Of a stretch of DNA of 64,000 nt, positions 29,405-38,118 are shown piece after piece. Location of the stretch: contig JAGBXP010000048.1 in assembly GCA_017629215.1 (NCBI GenBank), forward strand, positions 1 to 64,000, written 5' to 3'. How positions within the stretch are numbered: position 1 is the stretch's first letter; the number at the start of each line of letters is the position of its first letter. Made by a program: the position numbers and the translations under genes. The notes below the pieces were generated by a model, which saw nothing but the letters and a program-made list of their open reading frames with translations, made no database searches and was not told where the DNA came from. Source of the DNA: a bacterium (GTDB lineage Bacteria; Cyanobacteriota; Vampirovibrionia; Gastranaerophilales; Gastranaerophilaceae).

Positions 29405-29433
29405 TTGCAAGCTATATAAATATCTGCTAAAAT
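29405..29433 (+). promoter_or_regulatory. promoter of the TrmB-like regulator, leaderless spacing
   Basis: TTGCAA (29405-29410), a 17-base spacer and TAAAAT (29428-29433), ending six bases before the ATG at 29440. No ribosome site lies between. Confidence 0.65.
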
Positions 29434-29439
29434 CTATTT

Positions 29440-30264
29440 ATGGCTGATTTAGTAGAAAAATTAAAAGAGATTGGGTTTAATTCATACGAAGCTAAGGTAT
29501 ACATAGCATTGCTAAAAAAACACCCAGCAACAGGATATGAAATAGCAAAACTTGCAAATATTCCACAAGCTCGTACATACGACACTTTAAAAGTGTTAGA
29601 AAACAAAAATATTGTCGCTATATCCAACTCAAAACCTGCTGTATACTCACCGATAAAACCCAAACAAATACTTTCTGGCTATCAAAAAAAAATGAATTCT
29701 ACGTTAAATTATTTAGAAAAACATTTGCCACAAGTTAAAGAGAACTATAACGAGCCAATAATTACAATTACTGACAAACAAAGTATACAGGACAAAATTA
29801 TTGAACTAATCCAAAATGCTAAACGTGAAATATATTTAGAAATTTGGTCGCAAGATTATAAAATTTTTGAGCAAGAATTATTAAATGCGTATAATCGAAA
29901 TGTAGAAATTCGTATCGTTGGCTATGATAATTTTTCTTCAAGATTTGGAATGATCTTCCAACACGCATTTGCTAAAGATATTGAAATGTCATTAGGTGGC
30001 AGAATGGTTGTTATGGCTATTGATGAAACAGAAGGAATTGTTGGAAAATTATCATCTTTCAAAAATGAAACCAATGATTTAAACTTAATTTACACCCAAA
30101 ATAAAAATGTCGTTTTTATCATAAAAGAATTTATCGTACACGATATGTATTTAATAGATGTTGAAGAAAATCTTGTCGAACAAATGAAATATATTTATGG
30201 CAAAGGATTTAAGAGACTGAAAGACAAAGTCTTGGGAACAAACTCTTCTTATTTAATCCATTAA
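29440..30264 (+). CDS. TrmB-family transcriptional regulator
   Basis: The N-terminal winged helix (about 1-70: IGFNSYEAKVYIALLKKHPATGYEIAKLANIPQARTYDTLKVLE) and the C-terminal phospholipase D-like sensor domain (about 105-260) match the TrmB family, which in archaea and some bacteria responds to sugars or other small molecules. Its target is unknown; it is divergent from tgt and converges with the DUF115 gene with a four-base overlap. No ribosome site is present, and its promoter spacing predicts a leaderless mRNA. Confidence 0.85.
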   Translation: MADLVEKLKEIGFNSYEAKVYIALLKKHPATGYEIAKLANIPQARTYDTLKVLENKNIVAISNSKPAVYSPIKPKQILSGYQKKMNSTLNYLEKHLPQVKENYNEPIITITDKQSIQDKIIELIQNAKREIYLEIWSQDYKIFEQELLNAYNRNVEIRIVGYDNFSSRFGMIFQHAFAKDIEMSLGGRMVVMAIDETEGIVGKLSSFKNETNDLNLIYTQNKNVVFIIKEFIVHDMYLIDVEENLVEQMKYIYGKGFKRLKDKVLGTNSSYLIH

Positions 30265-31931
30265 ATCAATCTATTTCTTTGCAATTGCTCTACAATAGTT
30301 TTTATTGCTACCTTTGTGTTATCAATAAAGTTTTGAGCTAATTCAACATCAAAATTTCGTTGCAATACCATCAAAATATCAGATTGCATATACTGATAAA
30401 CTAAAACTGATTTAATAATTGTTGATACTAAATCTGTTGAAAAAACTCCTTTTGACAACATCGAAATTATATTATTAATATTATAAAATTCCTCTTGTAT
30501 AAAATTTTGCACATCCAATTTAAAAGGTGAAATCATTGAAAGTGGTGCTAAATTTCTATGAGAATATGTTTTTATATCGTCAAAAGAAACATTCTTAACC
30601 CCAGAAATTAAAGCTCCAAAAGATGAGATATTGTATATTTCAGAATAATTTAGATCCTTTATTAGAACTTCAAAATGATGAATAAAGGTCTCATAATCAT
30701 CCCTAGTATATACTAAATCTCCATTAACAGATTTTACTTGTACAAGATTTTTCTTCACATAATCTACAATAATCTCGTTTTGTGAAATCCTATTTACAAC
30801 CTCACCATAACTATAAATCTCATTATTTTTAAATGCTAAATCAACTCCTGCAAGAACCACCTTCGAAAAACCCAGTTTTACTGCAGCTGTTAGCGCTAAT
30901 ATTGAAGCAGAACCTCCCGCTTCATAAAACTTCATAAAATCATTATATTTCAATAATTTTTTTATAAAAAAATCAGTTTCCGAAAAATTAAAGAAAACTT
31001 TTTTAAAATCCTTACTCATCAATTCTTTATCTGCTCTTATATCAGATATTAAATTGATTTCATTTACATTCTCTCCAATGCCATCCAATGTTTTCCCAAC
31101 ATTTTGAGCATCTAAACAAACAATAAAATCAGGTATTATATTATTATTTATTAAATATTGTGCTATTTTATTAACTGCAAAAATTACATAATCATCTCTA
31201 TTAGCTTGTATTTTAGCAATATTATCTTTTAAAGATGGTCCTGCTCCAACGACTAAAGCTGTTTGACCAACAAACCTATTTTCTAAATCTGACAATAAAT
31301 AAGCTTCCTTATCATTTATCGCAGAAATGTTATCAATAGTGTTTTCTAACCAGACCTTTGAAAATTTAACAATAGTATTAACGTCTATCATTTTACTCTT
31401 ACAAGCTTCAAAAACCTTTTGAGTTAATAACAGCAATTCTTTACTTTTTATTATCGCATAATTAGGCAAAAACGCTATTTCTACTCTATCCTTAGTTAAG
31501 TACACTGAAGATAATTTAGATATCAGTTCCTCTAAATCATTCGTTATATATATTCTACCACTTGCTAAATGTTCTGAAATATCGACATTATTTAAGACAA
31601 AATGTAATATATTTATATCTGGTTCATAAATAAAAATCTTTGAAGGATACCTATTGAAAACTTCATCCAACAAATAACCTAAGCCAATACCAAAAGTTAT
31701 AATTATATCATTAGTTCTCAATTCATTCTTGATATTTTTATCAAGCATTTTTGCGATAGCTTCTCTTGGATTATGCAAATCATCTGCTGGTAATTCATCT
31801 TTTAACAGCACATAGTCATTACTTGGAGTAACACAATAAGAAATACCTACTCTACTATCCTGTAAAGAAATTTTATTAAGCCTACGTTTTAAGGCTAAAT
31901 TGTCTATAAGCTCCAAATTTCTATTAAACAT
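30261..31931 (-). CDS. Maf-like DUF115 motility accessory protein
   Basis: The protein has an N-terminal nucleotide-binding-like region (TFGIGLGYLLDEV, near residue 80) and a DUF115/MAF_flag10 core with VVGAGPSLKDN and FIVCLDAQ. This domain occurs in motility accessory factors that help glycosylate flagellin, often with sialic acid-like sugars. With flagellar genes in the same window, flagellin or surface glycosylation is a fair inference. AAAGGA precedes the ATG. It converges with the TrmB-like gene with a four-base overlap. Confidence 0.8.
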   Translation of the reverse strand: MFNRNLELIDNLALKRRLNKISLQDSRVGISYCVTPSNDYVLLKDELPADDLHNPREAIAKMLDKNIKNELRTNDIIITFGIGLGYLLDEVFNRYPSKIFIYEPDINILHFVLNNVDISEHLASGRIYITNDLEELISKLSSVYLTKDRVEIAFLPNYAIIKSKELLLLTQKVFEACKSKMIDVNTIVKFSKVWLENTIDNISAINDKEAYLLSDLENRFVGQTALVVGAGPSLKDNIAKIQANRDDYVIFAVNKIAQYLINNNIIPDFIVCLDAQNVGKTLDGIGENVNEINLISDIRADKELMSKDFKKVFFNFSETDFFIKKLLKYNDFMKFYEAGGSASILALTAAVKLGFSKVVLAGVDLAFKNNEIYSYGEVVNRISQNEIIVDYVKKNLVQVKSVNGDLVYTRDDYETFIHHFEVLIKDLNYSEIYNISSFGALISGVKNVSFDDIKTYSHRNLAPLSMISPFKLDVQNFIQEEFYNINNIISMLSKGVFSTDLVSTIIKSVLVYQYMQSDILMVLQRNFDVELAQNFIDNTKVAIKTIVEQLQRNRLI

Positions 31932-32001
31932 TTAAAAAATCCTTTTTCATTAGAATAGCATATTTTTAGCTATATGTAAATGTCAACACAAAATAAAACA
32001 A

Positions 32002-32892
32002 TCATTTTTCTGTATTTATATCACGCTTATCTACTAAATTTTCAAAATCTTTAAAAACTTCATTACCGACTAATTGTTCCAAACGCGAGCGTTTCTCAAA
32101 GAAACTACCTCTAGCTTTTTGTTGCTCATCTAAAGCTTCTCTATAAAAAGTGTCTGTCATTAACACTACAGGACGTGCAAGTTTCTCTGAAGATTTATAA
32201 TTATCATAACTTCTTTTTACCATAGCTGTTGTCATATTATATAATTCACGAGCTGTCAAATAATCATAATACATATCAACAACTTTCTGCTGTAATTCTT
32301 CAACTTTTCTTACTAATATTATCATATCAGCATCAGTTACCTGTGTGTATTTGTAATTTAAAGCTTTTGTATCAGTAGACATTATTCCTAGTGTATTACC
32401 ACCTATTAGCGCAGCACTCGCTAGAACAGGGTTTCCCATACCAACCCCGACCATAGTAGACATCCCTGCAATTGTTGTTAACACTTTTTTTACAGCATTT
32501 GAATCGGGTTTATCTTTATCAGGGTTTGATAATTTATAAATCGCAAATTTAATTGTATCACTACGAGTTGCAGCACCTTGCCATAACAAAGATAAATCAC
32601 TTAACATATCATTATAATCAATTTCAATCTCTTTTGATATTTCTAATGCCATCTTTTTAATACTCAAATCTGCGTAAGTCAGATTTTGCGATGTATTGAC
32701 TGCAACTTCTTTCTGCACTATAGGTTGTACAACTGGTTTTATATCATAATCTACTTTTATTTCAGGAGTATCTGTTGTACCCAAACGATAAAATTTTTCT
32801 TTTGGCATAGTAAGATCTTCAAGTAATAAATTTGAAAAAGCATAATTTTGAATTAATAAAAACACTATAAATAAAGATAAGAGTTTTCTCAT
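32002..32892 (-). CDS. secreted helical protein, paralogue of the upstream gene
   Basis: A 296-residue exported protein with a signal peptide (about 1-20). The mature part shares a pattern with the gene just upstream: LWQGAATRSDTIKFAIYKL, a Gly-rich helix (TIAGMSTMVGVGMGNPVLASA), then long heptad-like helices. The helical C-terminal part, ending RSRLEQLVGNEVFKDFENL, recalls TolC-type helical hairpins, but the full TolC fold is not evident. Its start overlaps the upstream gene by four bases, so the pair is an operon and probably a complex or duplicated function. Confidence 0.55.
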   Translation of the reverse strand: MRKLLSLFIVFLLIQNYAFSNLLLEDLTMPKEKFYRLGTTDTPEIKVDYDIKPVVQPIVQKEVAVNTSQNLTYADLSIKKMALEISKEIEIDYNDMLSDLSLLWQGAATRSDTIKFAIYKLSNPDKDKPDSNAVKKVLTTIAGMSTMVGVGMGNPVLASAALIGGNTLGIMSTDTKALNYKYTQVTDADMIILVRKVEELQQKVVDMYYDYLTARELYNMTTAMVKRSYDNYKSSEKLARPVVLMTDTFYREALDEQQKARGSFFEKRSRLEQLVGNEVFKDFENLVDKRDINTEK

Positions 32893-33725
32893 TTAGACTT
32901 CCCTCCATCTTTATATAAAATTGAATCAAAATCATACTGATACATATCTAATTCATCAACAACTTTCTTCCCAGCTAATCTTTGTAATTGAATATGATAT
33001 TTCTTAGCGGATTGTTCTAAATTATATTCTTGTAAACGCATTGAATCATATAAATTAGTCGAAATCGCAATTTCCATAACATCACCACTATGAAGTGCAT
33101 TATTATAATTTCTGCTATATAAAAGCATCTTAGAGCGAGTTGTTTTTAATTGTGCAAGAGTATTCTTATAATTATAATAAGAGCTAATTAAAACATCTTG
33201 CAAATCTTCAACCATACCTGCTAGCTCAATCAATTCAGTATCTGTCAGAGGAGTCTCTTGTGGTACATTTTTTCTATTTAACAGTCCCTGAGCTAATCTC
33301 CCCGCAGAGAAAGCTGATGTTTGTATTGCTGGATTAGCCCCCATAAGGCTCGGCACAAATGATGCACCTGAAACAATTGCAGACAAAGTCTTTGCCATTA
33401 ATGAAGAATGTATTCTTCTTTGAGACTCTGGCGTTGCTAACTTCTTTAAAGCAAACTCTATAACCTGATTGTTTTCAACAGTACCACGCCAAAGTTTTTC
33501 CAAATCCCCTAAATCATGTTTCTTTTGTTCATCTATTAATTCTGATATTTTTTCTGAATTATCAACCAATAAAGATCCAGACAATGTTTGCTTAGATGTA
33601 TCAGTTATAAATTCTTGTTTTTCAATAGAGTCTTTATCTAAAGTAATAACATCCGTCCTAACTGCATAGCACGGAGTAGTTATAAAAGCTATTAAAAAGA
33701 AACTCCCCAACAATCTTCTAAACAT
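32889..33725 (-). CDS. secreted helical protein, first of a paralogous pair
   Basis: A 278-residue exported protein (signal peptide about 1-21, ending CYAV). It matches the next gene in layout: LWRGTVENNQVIEFALKKL, a Gly-rich hydrophobic region with GANPAIQ, then long helices ending HIQLQRLAGKKVVDEL, reminiscent of a TolC-like hairpin. No family is assigned. There is no ribosome site; TATAAA ends six bases before the ATG, so it may be leaderless. It is translationally linked to the second paralogue. Confidence 0.55.
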   Translation of the reverse strand: MFRRLLGSFFLIAFITTPCYAVRTDVITLDKDSIEKQEFITDTSKQTLSGSLLVDNSEKISELIDEQKKHDLGDLEKLWRGTVENNQVIEFALKKLATPESQRRIHSSLMAKTLSAIVSGASFVPSLMGANPAIQTSAFSAGRLAQGLLNRKNVPQETPLTDTELIELAGMVEDLQDVLISSYYNYKNTLAQLKTTRSKMLLYSRNYNNALHSGDVMEIAISTNLYDSMRLQEYNLEQSAKKYHIQLQRLAGKKVVDELDMYQYDFDSILYKDGGKSK

Positions 33726-33731
33726 ACTATA

Positions 33732-33737
33732 TTTATA
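33732..33737 (-). promoter_or_regulatory. candidate -10 box of the paralogous secreted pair
   Basis: TATAAA on the minus strand ends six bases before the ATG at 33725, with no ribosome site. It fits the leaderless pattern but differs from TANNNT at the last base. Confidence 0.4.
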
Positions 33738-33765
33738 ACCTAAAATAGAAAAAATATCAAAACTA

Positions 33766-35637
33766 TTAAAAAGAAGAACTATCTATTCCTAAAGACGGAG
33801 CAATTTGTATAAATGTTCTAACTAAATCCTCATCCCATTGAGTTCCAGCACCTTCTTCTAATATTGAAAAAGCTTTTTCAATACTCATACCCTTTCTATA
33901 AGGCCTATCACTAACTAATGCATGATAAGTATCAGCTATTGCTACAATTTTAGCAGCTAAAGGAATTTCATCTCGCTTTAATCCACAAGGATAACCTTTA
34001 CCATCAATTCTCTCATGGTGATATTTAACAATAGGAATTAAATCTCGCAAATTTGGATTAGGTTGTAACACTTTATCAGCACCGATACCAGGGTGTTGTT
34101 TCATGATTGTCCATTCATCATCAGAAAGAGGACCTTCTTTTTTTAGAACAGTTTCTGGAATACCTATTTTACCGACATCATGAAGCAACGCACCTAAGGT
34201 TATTCTAGCAATTTCTTTTTCAGGAAGATTTATAGCTCTAGCTAAAGCTTCAGAAAACTTTGAAACTGAAGTAGAATGACCTTTTGTATAAGGATCTTTT
34301 GCATCAATTGCACCAGCTAGAGAAGTTGCAACTTCCCAAGTTCTTGATGCAGACAAGCTATGATCATCATGGAATTTTGATAATAATTCTTCTTCAAAGT
34401 TTATTCCTAACTGAGAATGACGTTTCGAAACAACTTCTGCATAAGATTTAAGAGCAACATCATCCCAGAAATTAAAATCAGCAGAACTAATTATTGCAGA
34501 CATACCATCTTTATACCCTTTTGCCTGTGAAATATACATTGCTTGTTCTGCTAATATCAAAAGTTGCTCCTTATCCTTTGCACAATCAGGATATGTTGCA
34601 ACACCAACTGACACTTTTATTGGTCCAATGTCATCAATAAAAGAACAAGATAGCGAATAAGTCAAAAACTCTGCTACATATTTTGCCTGTGAAGAATTTG
34701 TATTAGGAAGAACAATTGCAATTTCATCACCTCCATAACGACCAGCAATATCGCCTTCACGACAATTCTGACGAACTTTTTCGGCTACAACTTTAATCAC
34801 TTCATCACCTTTGGCATGACCAAGTTCTCTATTTATTTTTGTAATATTATTAATATCCATCATAATAATGGATAAAGATTGTTTATTTATATCTGATCGT
34901 GTAATTTCATTAGTAACAATTTCCTGAAAACCTCTATGATTATACAGAAGTGTCAAGGCATCAGTATTAATAAACTCATCACTTTTTTCTAAAAGTTCAA
35001 CATTGTGAATAGCAAGTGCTAAATAATTGGCAATCAACGAATATGATTTTGCGTTATTATTGGCTTTTGTATCTTCAATTATAAAAACTCCAATACATTT
35101 ATTAACAGAAATTAATGGAATAATTATAGTTGAATAATCTTTATAATAAGGAATTTTTAAATAATCCTCTTTTTCGGTAAATTGCATTATTCTACTATTA
35201 AACACTTCTACAATCGGATTTTCTTCTTCCTTCAAAAAGACTTTAGTTGAATAATTATTACCTAATTTATCCTGCAATCTCAAATTTATACAATTTGATT
35301 TCTCTTTAAATAAACCGATTGCATAAAATCTGGAATCTGCTTCTTGAAAAATTAATGAACTAATTTTATTACAAAGCTCTGCAACATTTTCTTCTGTAGA
35401 TAATGATATTAATAATTCGATTACACTTTTATAGTTTAAAAAAGAAGCTTTATCTTGATTAAAATTAATGTTTTGAGGATTTATAACTGTGCCAATAGAA
35501 TTATTTGAAATCAATGCATTAACACGTGAGACCAGTTTACCCTTCTCTATCGGTGAAGTTACTGGGACATTCTGTGGATTTTCAAAACTATTACTTTTTA
35601 TATTATTTGAGAGCTTTTCTTCGTTCACACTAAACAC
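33766..35637 (-). CDS. GAF-GGDEF-HD-GYP cyclic di-GMP signalling protein
   Basis: Domains in order are a disordered N-terminus, GAF (about 68-215), GGDEF (about 225-375, active-site loop YGGDEI at 301-306) and HD-GYP (about 410-600, with HDVGKIG, QHPGIG and HHERIDGKGYP). GGDEF makes and HD-GYP degrades cyclic di-GMP. The loop has Ile instead of the usual Phe, which may still be active. All HD-GYP metal ligands appear present, so hydrolysis is the safer prediction. The start is GTG 35637; a GTG at 35628 has better spacing from AAAGG. No membrane helix is seen. Confidence 0.9.
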   Translation of the reverse strand: MFSVNEEKLSNNIKSNSFENPQNVPVTSPIEKGKLVSRVNALISNNSIGTVINPQNINFNQDKASFLNYKSVIELLISLSTEENVAELCNKISSLIFQEADSRFYAIGLFKEKSNCINLRLQDKLGNNYSTKVFLKEEENPIVEVFNSRIMQFTEKEDYLKIPYYKDYSTIIIPLISVNKCIGVFIIEDTKANNNAKSYSLIANYLALAIHNVELLEKSDEFINTDALTLLYNHRGFQEIVTNEITRSDINKQSLSIIMMDINNITKINRELGHAKGDEVIKVVAEKVRQNCREGDIAGRYGGDEIAIVLPNTNSSQAKYVAEFLTYSLSCSFIDDIGPIKVSVGVATYPDCAKDKEQLLILAEQAMYISQAKGYKDGMSAIISSADFNFWDDVALKSYAEVVSKRHSQLGINFEEELLSKFHDDHSLSASRTWEVATSLAGAIDAKDPYTKGHSTSVSKFSEALARAINLPEKEIARITLGALLHDVGKIGIPETVLKKEGPLSDDEWTIMKQHPGIGADKVLQPNPNLRDLIPIVKYHHERIDGKGYPCGLKRDEIPLAAKIVAIADTYHALVSDRPYRKGMSIEKAFSILEEGAGTQWDEDLVRTFIQIAPSLGIDSSSF

Positions 35638-35840
35638 CTTTGAATATAATTAGTTAAAAACAATTAAGATTTCTAAATTGACCTTTTTTTATAATTAATT
35701 TAAAAAAAATTTACAATTCATTAACAAAAAAAATCTTTTCTTATACCCTATATTAATATATTAACATTATTTTAGGATATTTCTAGTATTTACTAAGAAA
35801 ACTATAAAAATTGTAAACAAAATCTTTACAATCAATATAA

Positions 35841-36605
35841 TTAAAATAATGACAATAGTGCGAAGCTTGATCTTTTTCGTTTATTTATTGGAATAGAAAA
35901 AGAAAAAGAATTTAATCCACTTTTATTTTTCTTTATTGAAAAATAGCCTTTATGAAAATCTATAATTTTTTTACAAAAATTCATTTTTATTCCATGTCCA
36001 ACGGTCGAAAATCTAGAATTTTTAAAATATATACGGTTATATTCTTCTTCTGTTAAAAATCGTCCATTATATATTATAGAAATTTCAACTTCTTCTTTGT
36101 TATTTTTAGTAATTATATTTATCAAGCTATCTCTATCAGCATTCAAAATAGCAACTGAAAGAAGTATAAGAAAAACCTTTTCAAGTCCCTTTTTATCAGC
36201 TTGTATAGTTACTTGAGAATTCAATTGTAATGAAATTCTTAAACCTTTTTCAAGAATAGACGGAATAAAGTTACTACAATTTGCAATTATAGAATCTTCC
36301 AATTTAAAAGTTTCATAATTTAAAACTGTATCACCTTTTTCATATTTATATGTATTCAAAAGTGTATTAATCATATCAAATGTATAATTACAAGATTTTT
36401 TAATTTCATCAACTAATTCATTTTTATTTTCTTTTTCCAAAATCTCAAGCCCTCTAATTTGAGCTATTGTTGAAACTCTTAAATCATGGCTCAATGTATC
36501 TATAAAATAATCTCGTTCTTTTAACATTTTTTTATATAACAATATGTAATTTGCAATTAGAACTAAAAAAAATAAAAAAAACAATAAATCTTTTGCAATA
36601 CTCAT
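35841..36605 (-). CDS. membrane-anchored degenerate histidine kinase-like protein
   Basis: One N-terminal membrane helix (about 5-25) is followed by a HisKA-like helix pair with SHDLRVSTIAQIRGLE and a HATPase-like domain. The phosphoacceptor His is present, but the N box has no Asn in the usual place (KVFLILLSVAILNA) and the G boxes are weak (VGHGIKMNF). It could be a degenerate kinase or a binding partner for another kinase. No response regulator is adjacent. The upstream AGGGA site is marginal. Confidence 0.65.
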   Translation of the reverse strand: MSIAKDLLFFLFFLVLIANYILLYKKMLKERDYFIDTLSHDLRVSTIAQIRGLEILEKENKNELVDEIKKSCNYTFDMINTLLNTYKYEKGDTVLNYETFKLEDSIIANCSNFIPSILEKGLRISLQLNSQVTIQADKKGLEKVFLILLSVAILNADRDSLINIITKNNKEEVEISIIYNGRFLTEEEYNRIYFKNSRFSTVGHGIKMNFCKKIIDFHKGYFSIKKNKSGLNSFSFSIPINKRKRSSFALLSLF

Positions 36606-36680
36606 AAATCTGTCCCTATTTAGCTATATTTACATCTTAACTCACTAATCATGAATATAAATTAGCCAATAAGATAGATA

Positions 36681-37790
36681 TTATATAGCCAAGTCGAGCA
36701 ATTGTTTATGAATTTTCACATTATGTACTCTTAAATAATCTATGTTTTTAAGCATTAAAGGGTACGATATCGCCAGAGAAAGAGTATCCTTTAAATCATT
36801 CTCTTTTGATTGTGAAAGACCTAAAAAAGATTTTCTAGAAATTCCAACCATAAGAGGGTAATTTAATGAATAAAACTCCTCAATCCTATTTAAAATTTGA
36901 AAATTATCTTCCCTTGATTTTCCAAAACCTATTCCAACATCTAAGATAAGATTTTTCAAACCTTTTTCTAATGCAATCTGGGATTTTTTTAATAACTTCA
37001 TATACACATCTTCTACAACATCATTATAAGAAATTATATTTCCTGCATCACCAGTCGAGTGTTGTATAACCAAAGAAGCACCATAATTTTTGACAACATC
37101 AGCTATCTTTAAATCAAAATCCATACCTGAAACATCATTAATGATCTGTACTCCATTATCTAAAGCAAACATAGCAACTTCAGAGCTTCTGGTATCAACA
37201 CTTATTGGTATTTCTGGTAAATTTTTAAGCACATGTCTCAATCGTTCTATTTGAATTTTTGCATCAATCTGTTCCGCACCAGGTCTTGTAGATTCAGCTC
37301 CTATATCTATTACATCAGCTCCGTCCTCTATTAATTGAAACAACTGTTTTCTAGCATTATCTACTTCAAAATACATTCCACCATCAGAAAAAGAATCAGG
37401 GGTAATATTCAAAATACCCACCAATTTTGTTTTTCTTTCTTGTAAATCAAGCTGTGCAACAAGATTTTCTGCAAGAATTTTCATAGAAAATGGCTGTTGT
37501 TTAAGTCGTTCGCAAACTTTTTTTAACTGCGAATAACTACCACCTAATATCACATCTGTTTTTTCTATATTTGCTGTTAAAATATCTTTATGCACTCCAC
37601 AATCTGCACCAAAAGAAAGAGCTGTCTGTTTAAGAATATTAGCCTGAGGTATTGTTAAATCAAAGATTTTAAAAGTTTTATAACGATATTTATCACTTGC
37701 TTTTGCTCGATAAGCAATATCAAAGCCAATTTTTTCTAATTCTGCTTCCACGTTAACATTAGTTAATTCTTTTAATACAAATTTTCTCAT
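36681..37790 (-). CDS. folP: dihydropteroate synthase with N-terminal extension
   Basis: Condenses p-aminobenzoate with hydroxymethyl-dihydropterin pyrophosphate in folate synthesis. The catalytic core starts near residue 121: GILNITPDSFSDGG, then IDIGAESTRPGA, VSVDTRSSEVA and IINDVSGM. About 110 residues precede the core, more than in the E. coli enzyme, and form a separate alpha/beta region with no motif I recognise. It has no ribosome site; TACAAT with an upstream TG ends six bases before the ATG. Confidence 0.93.
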   Translation of the reverse strand: MRKFVLKELTNVNVEAELEKIGFDIAYRAKASDKYRYKTFKIFDLTIPQANILKQTALSFGADCGVHKDILTANIEKTDVILGGSYSQLKKVCERLKQQPFSMKILAENLVAQLDLQERKTKLVGILNITPDSFSDGGMYFEVDNARKQLFQLIEDGADVIDIGAESTRPGAEQIDAKIQIERLRHVLKNLPEIPISVDTRSSEVAMFALDNGVQIINDVSGMDFDLKIADVVKNYGASLVIQHSTGDAGNIISYNDVVEDVYMKLLKKSQIALEKGLKNLILDVGIGFGKSREDNFQILNRIEEFYSLNYPLMVGISRKSFLGLSQSKENDLKDTLSLAISYPLMLKNIDYLRVHNVKIHKQLLDLAI

Positions 37791-37796
37791 AATTAG

Positions 37797-37805
37797 ATTG
37801 TAGCA
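37797..37805 (-). promoter_or_regulatory. extended -10 of folP, leaderless spacing
   Basis: TGCTACAAT on the minus strand (TGN plus TACAAT) ends six bases before the folP ATG. It lies back to back with the promoter of the plus-strand RNA gene, so the two may compete. Confidence 0.6.
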
Positions 37806-37808
37806 CAG

Positions 37809-37837
37809 TTGCCTAAGTTATAAAAATATGTCATAAT
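37809..37837 (+). promoter_or_regulatory. promoter of the 177-nt RNA gene
   Basis: TTGCCT (37809-37814), a spacer of exactly 17 bases, and CATAAT (37832-37837). Six bases later the long closing stem of the RNA begins at 37844, which fits the expected start of transcription. Confidence 0.7.
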
Positions 37838-37843
37838 AGTAGT

Positions 37844-38020
37844 ACTTTATATAGGTGTTTATTTTGTTCCTACATTTTTATTAAAAGGGAGAGTAAGCTC
37901 TATAGTTTGCGAAGTATACCCACCGATACAAAATCGCCAGTGGGAAACGGATATTCTAAGGCACTCACCCACCTGCTAACACGGCAGGTAACAAAATCGC
38001 ACTTATATAAAGTTTTTTTT
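37844..38020 (+). ncRNA. structured noncoding RNA, 6S-like
   Basis: This 177-base unit is non-coding and highly structured. Its first 14 bases (ACTTTATATAGGTG) pair with the last 14 before the T-run (38000-38013, one G-U pair), and an inner helix pairs ATTTTGTT with AACAAAAT. Inside is a large bubble whose 3' side forms a small hairpin (ACCTGC/GCAGGT). An apical arm follows: GGGAGAGT with ACTCACCC, ending in a hairpin of CCCAC-CGAT with ATCG-CCA-GTGGG. Eight T residues end it, and a promoter sits at the right distance. Closing stem, central bubble and apical arm match the architecture of 6S RNA (ssrS/ssaA), which binds RNA polymerase. The identity is inferred from shape, not sequence. Confidence 0.65.
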
Positions 38021-38037
38021 GGGGGTAAATAACTTCC

Positions 38038-38060
38038 TTTTGTAACGATTTGTTACAAAA
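38038..38060. promoter_or_regulatory. palindrome upstream of the peptidase gene
   Basis: A perfect nine-base inverted repeat (TTTTGTAAC and GTTACAAAA) around five bases, about 60 bases before the metallopeptidase gene. It has no T-run on either side, so an operator is as likely as a terminator. Confidence 0.4.
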
Positions 38061-38118
38061 CTCTTCAGAACTCTAAAGTTTAACAAAAATTATGCCGTTA
38101 AAATATTAGAGGTTAAAT

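Noticed and set aside
37844-38020. The RNA might be a folate, cobalamin or manganese riboswitch
   Set aside because: I looked for the conserved cores of these classes and found none. The unit is transcribed away from folP and ends in its own U-run, so it is a stand-alone RNA rather than a leader.
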